From the NCBI GenBank assembly GCA_902615625.1, contig CACMPM010000011.1:1-46648 (forward strand): a DNA stretch of 46,648 nucleotides, written 5' to 3'. Both the position numbers and the translations under genes were made by a program. How positions within the stretch are numbered: position 1 is the first letter of the stretch; each line of letters begins with the position of its first letter. Under the pieces are notes generated by a model. The model made no database searches. It worked only from the letters and a program-made list of their open reading frames with translations, and had not been told where the DNA came from. Of the stretch, positions 9,113-17,320 are shown in pieces. The DNA comes from an uncultured Alphaproteobacteria bacterium. GTDB taxonomy: Bacteria > Pseudomonadota > Alphaproteobacteria > HIMB59 > GCA-002718135.

Positions 9113-9834
9113 GATTTTATTCTTAATGATGATCTTCCCCCATCTATATGAAATATTTGTCCAGTTATCCAACTATTTTTCTCACTTAATAGAAAATTTC
9201 CAATGTCAGAGAAATCGTCACCAGATCCAATTTTAGGTAGAGGATGCATATTTTCAATAGCTTTTTTAATATTTTCATTGCTAATTAGCTTTTGTGTCAT
9301 TTTTGCGTCAGTTAAGCTTGGTGCAATACAATTTACTTTAATTTTTGGAGCAAATTCTGCTGCTAAGCTCAAAGTAAGCCCTTCGATAGCACCTTTTGCA
9401 GTCGAGACTATTGTGTGATTAGTGAATCCCTGTTTTACAGCAATAGTTGAATAAAGTAGAACACTACCATTATTTTTTGCTAGAGTTTCTTGATTAAACT
9501 TTATTGCATTTATAGCACTAAGTGTATTTATTTTAAAAGAATCAATAAAATCCTCATCTTTAGTCAATTTAAGAGGTTTTAAATTTATAGAACCAACACA
9601 AAAAGCAATACCGCATAATCGATCTTTGTATTCTTCTGAAATACTTTTAACTTTATCAAAATCTAAAACATCACAAACTTTATATTCGCAACCAATTTCT
9701 TCAGATAATTGTTTTAATTCTGTCTCATTTCTAGAAATAATTATTGGATCATAGTTATTGCTCTTCAGTTTTTTTGATAATGATTTTCCAATAGAACCCG
9801 TTCCCCCAAAGACAAATATATTTTTATTAGACAT
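9109..9834 (-). CDS. SDR-fold protein lacking the catalytic tyrosine
   Basis: A 241-residue protein with the SDR cofactor loop FGGTGSIG (residues 9-16), Ser129 and Lys147, and a C-terminal ITGQIFHIDGG typical of classical SDRs. The position four residues before the Lys, normally Tyr, is Val143 (bases 9406-9408). It is therefore either non-catalytic or uses another acid. I recall a group of alphaproteobacterial SDRs with Ile or Val here and a similar AAKGA context, so this looks like a family trait rather than decay. It overlaps ctaA by 8 bases upstream and the DUF6134 start by 4 bases downstream. Confidence 0.87.
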   Translation of the reverse strand: MSNKNIFVFGGTGSIGKSLSKKLKSNNYDPIIISRNETELKQLSEEIGCEYKVCDVLDFDKVKSISEEYKDRLCGIAFCVGSINLKPLKLTKDEDFIDSFKINTLSAINAIKFNQETLAKNNGSVLLYSTIAVKQGFTNHTIVSTAKGAIEGLTLSLAAEFAPKIKVNCIAPSLTDAKMTQKLISNENIKKAIENMHPLPKIGSGDDFSDIGNFLLSEKNSWITGQIFHIDGGRSSLRIKS

Positions 9835-10885
9835 TTTTTTTAACCTTTCTAATTTTAATTTGATGATAACTAATTAATAAAGTTGATAATAACAAAATTG
9901 AATTAGTTTGATGTAAACTTGCGAATGGTATGTAAACATTACTTAAAAGAGTAATGATACCTAATAATACTTGTAAAGTTAGAAAGAATATAACCAAATA
10001 TACAAGAGTACTTGAAACGTTTTTATTATCAAATTTAATAAATTTAAAACATACAAATAGGATATAAAAAAAAACAAAGATTGATAACCAACGGTGATTG
10101 AAATTTATTGCAACTGTATTTTCAAAAATATTATAAATACCTAAATCATCAATAACGTAATCATCAGGTATAATTTTGCCATTCATAAGCGGAAAAGTAT
10201 TAAAAGATTGCCCAGAGTTAGTTCCTGCCATAAATCCACCTGTTGCAATTGTTATAAATATTAAGATTAAAGCAATTAAAATATAAAATTCATTTGTTTT
10301 TGGGTTAGATAAAAAACTTATAGTAGAAGAATGCCTGTAATCCATTGCTATCCATAATAGTATAGAGAAAATTATAAGAGCATTTAAAAGATGAAAAGTA
10401 AGTCTATAAGGGCTTACATAGGGATTTTCAGTCAAACCACTTTTTACCATCCACCATCCAATAACTGCTTGAAACAAACCAAACAAAAAGACAATACCAA
10501 GCCTTATATAGAGTGAAGATTGAATTTGCTTTTTAAAACTGAAGTAAACTAAAGGTATTAAAAAGACAATTCCAATGGCTCTTGCAAATATTCTATGAAA
10601 CCACTCCCACCAAAAAATATATTTAAACTCAATTAACGTCATATTTTTGTTAACTATTTTGTATTCTGGTGTTTGTTTATACATCTCAAATACAACTAAC
10701 CAACTTTCTAAACTCAGTGGAGGAATTATACCTAAAATTGGACGCCAGTCGGTCATAGAAAGTCCAGAGTCAGTTAATCTTGTTAGACCTCCTATTACTA
10801 TAATTAACAAAACCATTGCAGTTATTGTTAATAGCCATATATAAATCGCTGGATTATAATATTTTGAAGTATTAGCGTATTTCAT
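9827..10885 (-). CDS. ctaA: Heme A synthase (COX15/CtaA)
   Basis: A 352-residue membrane protein with about eight hydrophobic helices. It has the conserved heme-ligand histidines in WWEWFHR (about residue 95), the HLLNALI region, NFNHRW (about 264) and SLHQTN. The motif GGLTRLTDSGLSMTDW near residues 32-47 is characteristic. It oxidises heme O to heme A in the cytoplasmic membrane for aa3-type cytochrome c oxidase. Length fits the alphaproteobacterial/mitochondrial type 2 enzyme. It is the first gene of the minus-strand operon and is divergent from the ferredoxin reductase, with 53 bases between. Confidence 0.95.
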   Translation of the reverse strand: MKYANTSKYYNPAIYIWLLTITAMVLLIIVIGGLTRLTDSGLSMTDWRPILGIIPPLSLESWLVVFEMYKQTPEYKIVNKNMTLIEFKYIFWWEWFHRIFARAIGIVFLIPLVYFSFKKQIQSSLYIRLGIVFLFGLFQAVIGWWMVKSGLTENPYVSPYRLTFHLLNALIIFSILLWIAMDYRHSSTISFLSNPKTNEFYILIALILIFITIATGGFMAGTNSGQSFNTFPLMNGKIIPDDYVIDDLGIYNIFENTVAINFNHRWLSIFVFFYILFVCFKFIKFDNKNVSSTLVYLVIFFLTLQVLLGIITLLSNVYIPFASLHQTNSILLLSTLLISYHQIKIRKVKKNV

Positions 10886-10938
10886 TCAGAATATATATAA
10901 TCCCTAGAAATAAGAAAAAAAGTTGTTATTTTTCACAT

Positions 10939-11949
10939 ATGACTGAAAAAACTGATGTAATAATTATAGGTGCTGGTCCTGTAGGCTTATTTGCTGTATT
11001 TGAATTAGGTCTCTTAAACATAAATTGTCATTTAGTTGACAATTTAGATAAGGTTGGAGGTCAGTGCGCAGAATTGTACCCAGAAAAACCAATTTATGAT
11101 ATTCCATCAAGACCAGTTGTAACAGGACAACAATTAACTGAAGAATTAATTAAACAGATTAACCCTTTTAAACCTAAATTTCATCTTAACCAACAAGTTG
11201 AGAATATTGCTAAAACCGAATATGGCTGGATCGTAGAGACTAATATAGGCACAAAAGTTGAAGCAAAATGTATTGTTATAGCCGCTGGAGCAGGAAGCTT
11301 TGTACCTCGAAAACCTCCAATTGAGAATATTGAGAATTTCGAAAACAAAAATGTTTTTTACGCAATTCGAGACAAATCAATATTTAAGGATAAAAAACTC
11401 TTAATTGCAGGAGGAGGAGATTCTGCTTTGGATTGGACAAATGAATTATCCAAGGATTCTAATGTGACTCTAATACATAGAAGAAAAGAGTTTAGGGCAG
11501 CACCGGATTCTGTTTCAAAAATGCAAGAATTAGAAACAAAAGGAAAAATTAAATTTTTAAAAGGTCAAATAAAAAAGATTTCAAAGATTAAAGATAGTAA
11601 ATTAATGATTGAATACGAAAACGATAATGAAAGATCAAAAATTGAAGTAGATTACCTTTTGCCATTTTTTGGCTTAAAAATGGAACTAGGTCCAATTGCT
11701 GAATGGGGTTTAAACTTACACGAGAACTTAATTAAAGTAGACACTGAAAAATTTGAAACTTCTACACCGTCAATCTTTGCGATTGGTGACATAAATTGGT
11801 ATCCAGGAAAACTTAAGCTTATTCTATCAGGATTTCACGAATCCGCTTTAATGGCTCAAGAAGTATTCAAGTATTGCTTTCCTGATAAGAAAAATATTTT
11901 TAGATACACAACATCTTCAAAAGAACTTCAGAAAAAACTAGGCGTTTAA
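10939..11949 (+). CDS. Thioredoxin reductase-like ferredoxin-NAD(P)+ reductase
   Basis: A 336-residue flavoprotein of the TrxR-like FNR type. The FAD loop GAGPVG is at residues 11-16, followed by a DNLDKVGGQCAELYPEKPIYDIP segment diagnostic of the family. A second nucleotide loop, AGGGDSALDW, lies near residue 157, and AIGDINWYPGKLKLI near the C-terminus. It has no CxxC redox disulfide of true thioredoxin reductase. The next gene, a 2Fe-2S ferredoxin, overlaps the stop by one base (TAATG), so reductase and acceptor are made together. The likely role is NAD(P)H-driven reduction of that ferredoxin for biosynthetic reductions. Confidence 0.93.
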   Translation: MTEKTDVIIIGAGPVGLFAVFELGLLNINCHLVDNLDKVGGQCAELYPEKPIYDIPSRPVVTGQQLTEELIKQINPFKPKFHLNQQVENIAKTEYGWIVETNIGTKVEAKCIVIAAGAGSFVPRKPPIENIENFENKNVFYAIRDKSIFKDKKLLIAGGGDSALDWTNELSKDSNVTLIHRRKEFRAAPDSVSKMQELETKGKIKFLKGQIKKISKIKDSKLMIEYENDNERSKIEVDYLLPFFGLKMELGPIAEWGLNLHENLIKVDTEKFETSTPSIFAIGDINWYPGKLKLILSGFHESALMAQEVFKYCFPDKKNIFRYTTSSKELQKKLGV

Positions 11950-12260
11950 TGCCAAAGTTAATAATCACAGATAGATCAGGTACAAAGTCCGAAATCGAAT
12001 ATGATAGTAATTTTACATTAATGGAAACCCTCAGAGACAATGGCTTCGATATTGAAGCTTCGTGTGGAGGATGTTGTGCTTGTGCTACCTGTCATGTTTA
12101 TATTGATGAAAAATGGACAAATAAGCTGAAAAATATGGATGATGATGAACAATCTATGTTAGATCAAGCTTTTGATGTTAAAAATAATTCGAGATTATCT
12201 TGTCAAATTGATCTTTCCGAAGAATTTGATGGTTTAGAGATAGAAATTGCACCAGAATAG
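11949..12260 (+). CDS. 2Fe-2S ferredoxin (adrenodoxin/putidaredoxin type)
   Basis: A 103-residue ferredoxin with cluster ligands C39, C45, C48 and C85, the CxxxxxCxxC...C spacing of vertebrate-type/ISC ferredoxins. Extra Cys residues sit at 42 and 43 within the loop. It is acidic, as usual for electron carriers. Its start overlaps the reductase gene, a physical pairing that supports a functional one. Candidate clients are IspG elsewhere in the window or Fe-S assembly; that is inference. It is followed 48 bases later by the marR gene, which has its own promoter. Confidence 0.94.
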   Translation: MPKLIITDRSGTKSEIEYDSNFTLMETLRDNGFDIEASCGGCCACATCHVYIDEKWTNKLKNMDDDEQSMLDQAFDVKNNSRLSCQIDLSEEFDGLEIEIAPE

Positions 12261-12262
12261 TA

Positions 12263-12302
12263 TTGACATGAATTATTAATTTGTATACAAACAGTTTGTA
12301 TA
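12263..12302 (+). promoter_or_regulatory. marR promoter with overlapping palindromic operator
   Basis: A perfect -35 box TTGACA lies at 12263-12268. The region 12284-12302 is a perfect 19-base palindrome (TATACAAAC, central A, GTTTGTATA) that includes a -10-like TATACA at 12284-12289, spacer 15. A second perfect 10-base palindrome, TTGTATACAA (12281-12290), overlaps its left arm. The palindrome ends 6 bases before the marR ATG, which is typical of autoregulation by a MarR dimer blocking RNA polymerase. The predicted leader is only about a dozen bases. Which protein binds is inference. Confidence 0.75.
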
Positions 12303-12308
12303 AAAACT

Positions 12309-12770
12309 ATGGCAGACACTTCTCTTAATGAGAATAGATTAGCATTATTAATTTGGCAAACATCAAACTTATGGCAATCTAAAGTAAGACATAAATTAAA
12401 AGAGAGTCAAATCACATTAAATGAATATCTTATTCTCGAGACAGTTTATTTATTACAGCAAGAAAACATAAATATTACTCAACAGGATATATGTAAAAAC
12501 GCATCCATTGATAGATCAGTTGTTAGTTTACGTGTTTCTAAACTAGAAGAAAAGAAATTAATATCAAAACAACAACCACAAGATAAAAGATCTGATAGTT
12601 TAATTCTAACTTCAGCAGGGAATGATTTAATTAATAATATTATTGATAATATTGTAGATTTAGAAAATGAATTATTTAATAAATTAGGAACTGAAATTTT
12701 TAATTTCACAAATTCATTAAAGTTGTTATTGGGTAAAAAAATTAGAATTAGAGCAAAATTAAATGATTGA
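12309..12770 (+). CDS. MarR family transcriptional regulator
   Basis: A 153-residue winged-helix regulator. The recognition-helix region (TQQDICKNASIDRSVVSLRVSKL, about residues 58-80) and the wing (QQPQDKRSDSLILTSAG, about 89-105) match MarR. The ends are helical for dimerisation. The ligand is not known. Its start lies just after a perfect palindrome, which implies autorepression. The 3' end overlaps lysS by 8 bases, so lysS probably sits in the same transcript. The other candidate targets are the ferredoxin genes upstream. Confidence 0.9.
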   Translation: MADTSLNENRLALLIWQTSNLWQSKVRHKLKESQITLNEYLILETVYLLQQENINITQQDICKNASIDRSVVSLRVSKLEEKKLISKQQPQDKRSDSLILTSAGNDLINNIIDNIVDLENELFNKLGTEIFNFTNSLKLLLGKKIRIRAKLND

Positions 12771-14346
12771 TCAAAAATTAGTACAATCCTTAAAAGCTTG
12801 GCCTTTTAAAGAAGCATTACAAATCGTTAAAAAAAATGGTGGTTTACAAAATTTTAAAATGCCATCTAAGGGATATGTATTACTAGAAACTGGTTATGGT
12901 CCTTCAGGTTTACCTCATATTGGAACTTTTGGTGAAGTTGTAAGAACATCAATGGTAAAAAATGCGTTTAGCTCTATAATAGATTGCCCAACAAAACTAA
13001 TCACATTCTCTGATGATATGGATGGATTAAGAAAAGTGCCTGAAAATGTTCCAAATAAAGAAATGTTAGAAAAATTTATAGGTAAGCCACTCACTTCTAT
13101 ACCAGATCCATTTGGTAAATTTGAAAGTTTTGGACATCACAATAATGCAAAACTTAGAAGTTTTTTAGATGAATTTAATTTCGATTATGAATTTGTTAGC
13201 TCAACAGAAAAATATCAAAATGGAGATTTTAATGAAACAATATTAAATATATTTGAAAACTATCCAAAAATATTAGATATTATTTTACCTACCTTAAGAG
13301 CAGAGAGAAAAGAAACATATAGCCCATTTCTCCCAATAAGTGAAAATTCTGGTGAGGTTCTTCAGGTAAAAATTGAAGAATATAAAATGGACTCAAAAAC
13401 AATTATTTACAACGATCCATCTTTAAACAAGTTAGTTGAAACAGAAGTAATTAATGGAAAATGTAAGTTACAATGGAAAGTCGATTGGGCAATGAGATGG
13501 ATGTCGTTTGATGTTGATTATGAAATGTGCGGTAAAGATCTTACAGAAAGTGTTGATTTAGGATCCAAGATTTGTAAAGCATTAAATAAAAAACCACCAA
13601 CTAATCTAATTTATGAAATGTTTTTAGATGAAAAAGGTGAAAAAATTTCCAAGTCAATTGGAAATGGCATTAGTGTAGATGAGTGGCTGCGTTACGCATC
13701 TCCTGAGAGTCTTGCACTCTATATGTTCCAAAAACCAAAATCAGCAAAGAAGCTTCACTTTGATGTAATTCCTAAAACTGTAGATGATTATCTTACTCAT
13801 TATAATTCTTACTCAAAATTAGATAAAAATAAACAGTATGATAATCCAATTTGGCATATTCATTCCGGAAAACCAAAAAAATTCAAATCAGAACTAAACT
13901 TCAATACCTTAATAAACCTAGTAAACGTTTCTAATTCAAAAGATAAAAAAGTAATATGGTCTTTTATTAATAAATATGATGATCAAATTAACGCTGATAA
14001 CAACCCTGAATTTGACCGTCTCATAGACTTTGCACTAAATTACTATGAAGATTTTATTTTACCTAAAAAGAAATTTTTAGAGATTAATAGTAGTAATAAA
14101 GAGGTATTTATTGATATTATTAATGTTCTAGAAAATGAGATTACTGAAAGTAGTTCATCTGAAGATATTCAAACATTATTATATGAAGTTGGAAAAAAGC
14201 ATAAATTTGAAAACTTAAAAGATTTTTTTAAACTTGTATATCAAGTTATGCTTGGTCAGGATCAAGGCCCTAGACTAGGATCATTTTTTAAATTGTTCGG
14301 TTTGAGAGAAACTATTGATTATCTAAAAAAATTAATAGATAATTAA
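12763..14346 (+). CDS. lysS: Lysyl-tRNA synthetase, class I
   Basis: A 527-residue class I LysRS, the archaeal-type enzyme also found in many alphaproteobacteria. The HIGH-type motif is PHIG at residues 51-54 within GPSGLPHIGTFGE, and the KMSKS motif is KISKS at 294-298. It charges tRNA-Lys and is unrelated to the class II enzyme of most bacteria. It overlaps marR by 8 bases and precedes pyrD by 4 bases. No insertion or truncation is seen. Confidence 0.95.
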   Translation: MIDQKLVQSLKAWPFKEALQIVKKNGGLQNFKMPSKGYVLLETGYGPSGLPHIGTFGEVVRTSMVKNAFSSIIDCPTKLITFSDDMDGLRKVPENVPNKEMLEKFIGKPLTSIPDPFGKFESFGHHNNAKLRSFLDEFNFDYEFVSSTEKYQNGDFNETILNIFENYPKILDIILPTLRAERKETYSPFLPISENSGEVLQVKIEEYKMDSKTIIYNDPSLNKLVETEVINGKCKLQWKVDWAMRWMSFDVDYEMCGKDLTESVDLGSKICKALNKKPPTNLIYEMFLDEKGEKISKSIGNGISVDEWLRYASPESLALYMFQKPKSAKKLHFDVIPKTVDDYLTHYNSYSKLDKNKQYDNPIWHIHSGKPKKFKSELNFNTLINLVNVSNSKDKKVIWSFINKYDDQINADNNPEFDRLIDFALNYYEDFILPKKKFLEINSSNKEVFIDIINVLENEITESSSSEDIQTLLYEVGKKHKFENLKDFFKLVYQVMLGQDQGPRLGSFFKLFGLRETIDYLKKLIDN

Positions 14347-14350
14347 ATTA

Positions 14351-15409
14351 TTGTACAATATTTCATTAAAAATATTAAGATTATTACCTCCTGAGTTATC
14401 CCATGATATTACAATTAATTTTTTAAAATACTTCAACGTAAGACAAAAAAAAATTGAGGACTCTATTCTTTCACAACATTTAATGGGTTTAGATTTTCCA
14501 AATCCTATAGGACTCGCTGCAGGTTTTGATAAAAATGCTGAAGTGATGCATTCCATGTTTTCATTTGGTTTTGGTTTTCTTGAAGTTGGTACAATTACTC
14601 CGCAACCTCAAAGTGGTAATTCTAAACCTAGAGTATTTAGATTAAGTGAAGATAAAGCTATCATCAATAGTTTAGGTTTTAATAATAAAGGTATTAAAAA
14701 AATAAAAAAAAATTTAATCAAACACCAAAAGTCTTACTCAAATAATAAAATTATAGGAGTTAATATTGGAAAAAATAAAAATTCAAGTGAAGCCATTGAT
14801 GATTATCTAATTGGGTTAGAAGAGTTAGGTGATTTGGCAAGCTATATTACTATAAACATATCTTCACCAAATACTGAAGGGTTGAGAGATCTACAATTGA
14901 GAGGCAAGATAGAAAAATTAATTAAAAAAATTATAGATAAAAGAGATGAAATAAAAAATATTAATAACAAGCCAATATTAATTAAAATTTCACCTGATTT
15001 AAATGAAGATCAACTTAGAGATATAGCTTTAATTTCCTTAGCTAACAACATAGATGGATTGATACTTACAAATAGCACTATAAAAAGAGAGAGAAATTTA
15101 ATTTCTATAAACAAAGGAAAAAAAGGCGGTTTAAGTGGCAAGCCTCTGTATGATAATTCAAATATAATTTTGAAAAAAATGTATGAATTAACAAATGGTC
15201 AAATACCATTAATAGGAGTAGGGGGTATTTCAAGTGGAAAGGACTGCTATGAAAAAATTAAATCCGGTGCTTCTTTAGTTCAACTATATACAGCTTTAGT
15301 TTATTCTGGTCCAAATTTAATCAATAGAATGAAAAGTGACTTGATTGACCTTATTAAAACTGATGGGTATAAAAATGTATCTGAAGTTATTGGAAAATCT
15401 GTATCGTAG
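14351..15409 (+). CDS. pyrD: Dihydroorotate dehydrogenase (quinone), class 2
   Basis: A 352-residue FMN enzyme of pyrimidine synthesis, oxidising dihydroorotate and passing electrons to ubiquinone. The N-terminal amphipathic region (LPPELSHDITINFLKYF) is the membrane-association domain of class 2 enzymes. The active-site loop NISSPNTEGLRDLQ carries the Ser expected in class 2, and GVGGISSGKDCYEKI is the FMN phosphate loop. The start is TTG at 14351 and no in-frame ATG is better placed. The stop overlaps the next gene's GTG by one base. Confidence 0.95.
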   Translation: MYNISLKILRLLPPELSHDITINFLKYFNVRQKKIEDSILSQHLMGLDFPNPIGLAAGFDKNAEVMHSMFSFGFGFLEVGTITPQPQSGNSKPRVFRLSEDKAIINSLGFNNKGIKKIKKNLIKHQKSYSNNKIIGVNIGKNKNSSEAIDDYLIGLEELGDLASYITINISSPNTEGLRDLQLRGKIEKLIKKIIDKRDEIKNINNKPILIKISPDLNEDQLRDIALISLANNIDGLILTNSTIKRERNLISINKGKKGGLSGKPLYDNSNIILKKMYELTNGQIPLIGVGGISSGKDCYEKIKSGASLVQLYTALVYSGPNLINRMKSDLIDLIKTDGYKNVSEVIGKSVS

Positions 15410-16245
15410 TGAAAGAAATTAAATCCATTGAAGAAATTATTTATGATTATGACAATTTTATAATTGATCAATGGGGGGTAATGCATGATGGAGCATTTGG
15501 ATATGATCATGCTTTTAATACTATAAATATTCTTAATAATAATAAAAAAAATTTGTTTATAATTTCAAATTCATCAAAAAGATCAAAATCATCTATAGAT
15601 AGATTGCCAAAACTTGGTTTTAAAAAAAATTCTTTTATAAATACAGTGACAAGTGGAGAAATGATTTGGCAATTACTTAAAAAAAATTTTTTAGATGGTA
15701 AAAATAGAAAAAATTGTTTTCATATTTATGATGAAGAAAAAGAGGATGGCCTAGATTTTAGAGATGGTTTAAATTTTAATTTTGTAGAAAAAATAGAAGA
15801 AGCAGATTTAATATTAGCTTGTACCCCTTTTGTAAATTCACAGCCTATTGATTACATTCCATTATTAGAAGTAGCTTATAAAAAAGAAATAACAATGTAT
15901 TGTGCAAACCCTGACTTTGAAACTGTTGAAATTAACAGTAACAATAATGTCTTTTGTATGGGTGCTATTGGTGAAATATACAAAAATATGGGTGGAAATA
16001 TTATTATAAAAGGTAAGCCTGATGTAAGCATATACGCTGAAACCACTAATAAAATTAATTTAGAAAAAAATAGAACATTAGCTATTGGTGACTCATTATT
16101 TCATGATATTCAAGGAGCTAATAATTTTGAAATAGATAGTGTTTTAGTTAAATCTGGTATCCATAAAGATTTAAATAAAATAAAAAATTTAATTAAAAAT
16201 CATCAAATAACCCCAACTTATATCATAGATAAATTTAGTATTTAG
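15409..16245 (+). CDS. HAD-superfamily class IIA hydrolase (TIGR01459-type)
   Basis: A 278-residue HAD phosphatase-like protein. Motif I is D20-QWGVMHDG, the Ser motif SNSSKRS is near residue 54, the motif III Lys is in KGKPDVSIY near 203, and motif IV is AIGDSLFHDI near 225. Class IIA cap placement between motifs II and III fits the NagD-like group. The substrate is unknown; sugar or nucleotide phosphates are typical for the group. The start is GTG at 15409, overlapping the pyrD stop, so it is co-transcribed with pyrD and perhaps lysS. Confidence 0.88.
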   Translation: MKEIKSIEEIIYDYDNFIIDQWGVMHDGAFGYDHAFNTINILNNNKKNLFIISNSSKRSKSSIDRLPKLGFKKNSFINTVTSGEMIWQLLKKNFLDGKNRKNCFHIYDEEKEDGLDFRDGLNFNFVEKIEEADLILACTPFVNSQPIDYIPLLEVAYKKEITMYCANPDFETVEINSNNNVFCMGAIGEIYKNMGGNIIIKGKPDVSIYAETTNKINLEKNRTLAIGDSLFHDIQGANNFEIDSVLVKSGIHKDLNKIKNLIKNHQITPTYIIDKFSI

Positions 16246-16288
16246 AATACTTGACAAAGTAATATTTATATTTACATGCAACTTCACT

Positions 16289-16570
16289 ATGTCAATGCGA
16301 TGTGAATTAACTGGAAAATCCTTTCAAACTGGTAATAACGTTAGCCATGCTAAAAATAGAACAAAAAGACGTTTTAAACCAAATCTTCAGAATATAACTT
16401 TTGTTAGTGAAGTTTTAGGTCAAAAATTCCAATTGAAAGTTGCTGTTAGCACAATTCGAACAGTTGAAAAAAAAGGTGGTTTAGATGAATTCCTCATTAA
16501 TACACCAAACTCTAAATTGCCCTTAAAAGCTAAAAAATTAAAAAAAACTATTCTATCAAAATCTAATTAA
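16289..16570 (+). CDS. rpmB: 50S ribosomal protein L28
   Basis: A 93-residue basic protein matching bL28: RCELTGKSFQTGNNVSHAKNRTKRRF at the N-terminus and the VAVSTIRTVEKKGG segment. Length is typical for alphaproteobacteria. A perfect TTGACA lies at 16251-16256, 32 bases before the ATG. The best-placed -10 (TACATG, 16273-16278, spacer 16) is weak, so the promoter is tentative. The queuosine transporter gene follows 9 bases after the stop. Confidence 0.96.
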   Translation: MSMRCELTGKSFQTGNNVSHAKNRTKRRFKPNLQNITFVSEVLGQKFQLKVAVSTIRTVEKKGGLDEFLINTPNSKLPLKAKKLKKTILSKSN

Positions 16571-16579
16571 ATTTTTGTT

Positions 16580-17320
16580 ATGGGATTTTTCTTTGAATTA
16601 ACAACAATACTTAATTCCCTTAGCACCGAACTAATGTGGTTCATAATGCTACTTTTTTGTTTTTTTTCTATTCTTATTTTTTTAAGGATATTTGGATACA
16701 TAGGAATTTTTATCTATTCTGCACTTGCTGTAATTGCAGGAAATATTCAAGTTTTAAAAACAGTAGACTTTTTTTATTCACCCGAACCGGTAGCTTTAGG
16801 AACTATTCTTTTTGCATCAACATTCTTATGTACTGATATTTTATCCGAATATTATGGAAAGGAAAAAGCTAGAATTAACATTTTAATAGGTTTCTGTGCA
16901 TTCTTATTTATGACTTTGTTAATGGTAATTACTATTGGTTTTCAACCATCAGATGCAGATTGGGTACAAGAGAGTTTATCAAATGTATTTACTCCCATGA
17001 CAAGATTTTTCATCGCTAGCATGATAGCATATTTAATAAGCCAATATTTTGATGTTTGGTTCTTTAACTATATTAAACAAGCTTTATCAGGTAAGTCTCT
17101 CTGGTTAAGAAATAATTTATCTACAATTACCTCCTCTTTGGTTGATAATACTGTCTTTAGTATATTTGCTTGGATTTTATTAAATCCTGAACCAGTAAGT
17201 GTGTATAATGTCATAATGATTTATATTTTAGGTACTTATCTTCTAAGAATATTTATAGCCTTACTTGACACTCCTTTTATTTATATAGCTAAGTTTTTTG
17301 TCCCAAAAACTAATGACTAA
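16580..17320 (+). CDS. yhhQ: Queuosine precursor transporter (YhhQ/VUT family)
   Basis: A 246-residue membrane protein with about six to seven hydrophobic segments. It carries family hallmarks: ILFASTFLCTDILSEYYGKEKAR around residues 76-98 and LVDNTVFSIFAW around 188-199. YhhQ proteins import preQ0, preQ1 or, in some lineages, queuine. The next gene is tgt, whose ATG lies inside the yhhQ 3' end (8-base overlap). That places uptake of the base and its insertion into tRNA on one message. The specific ligand cannot be read from sequence. Confidence 0.93.
   Translation: MGFFFELTTILNSLSTELMWFIMLLFCFFSILIFLRIFGYIGIFIYSALAVIAGNIQVLKTVDFFYSPEPVALGTILFASTFLCTDILSEYYGKEKARINILIGFCAFLFMTLLMVITIGFQPSDADWVQESLSNVFTPMTRFFIASMIAYLISQYFDVWFFNYIKQALSGKSLWLRNNLSTITSSLVDNTVFSIFAWILLNPEPVSVYNVIMIYILGTYLLRIFIALLDTPFIYIAKFFVPKTND

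Noticed and set aside
9113-9172. Longer N-terminus for the DUF6134 protein
   Set aside because: The extra 20 residues would overlap the SDR gene by 64 bases and bury the signal peptide; GTG 9112 gives a GTGA overlap and a clean signal sequence.
17298-17312. Upstream TTG start for tgt
   Set aside because: It adds five residues without family support, while the ATG at 17313 fits the usual N-terminus.
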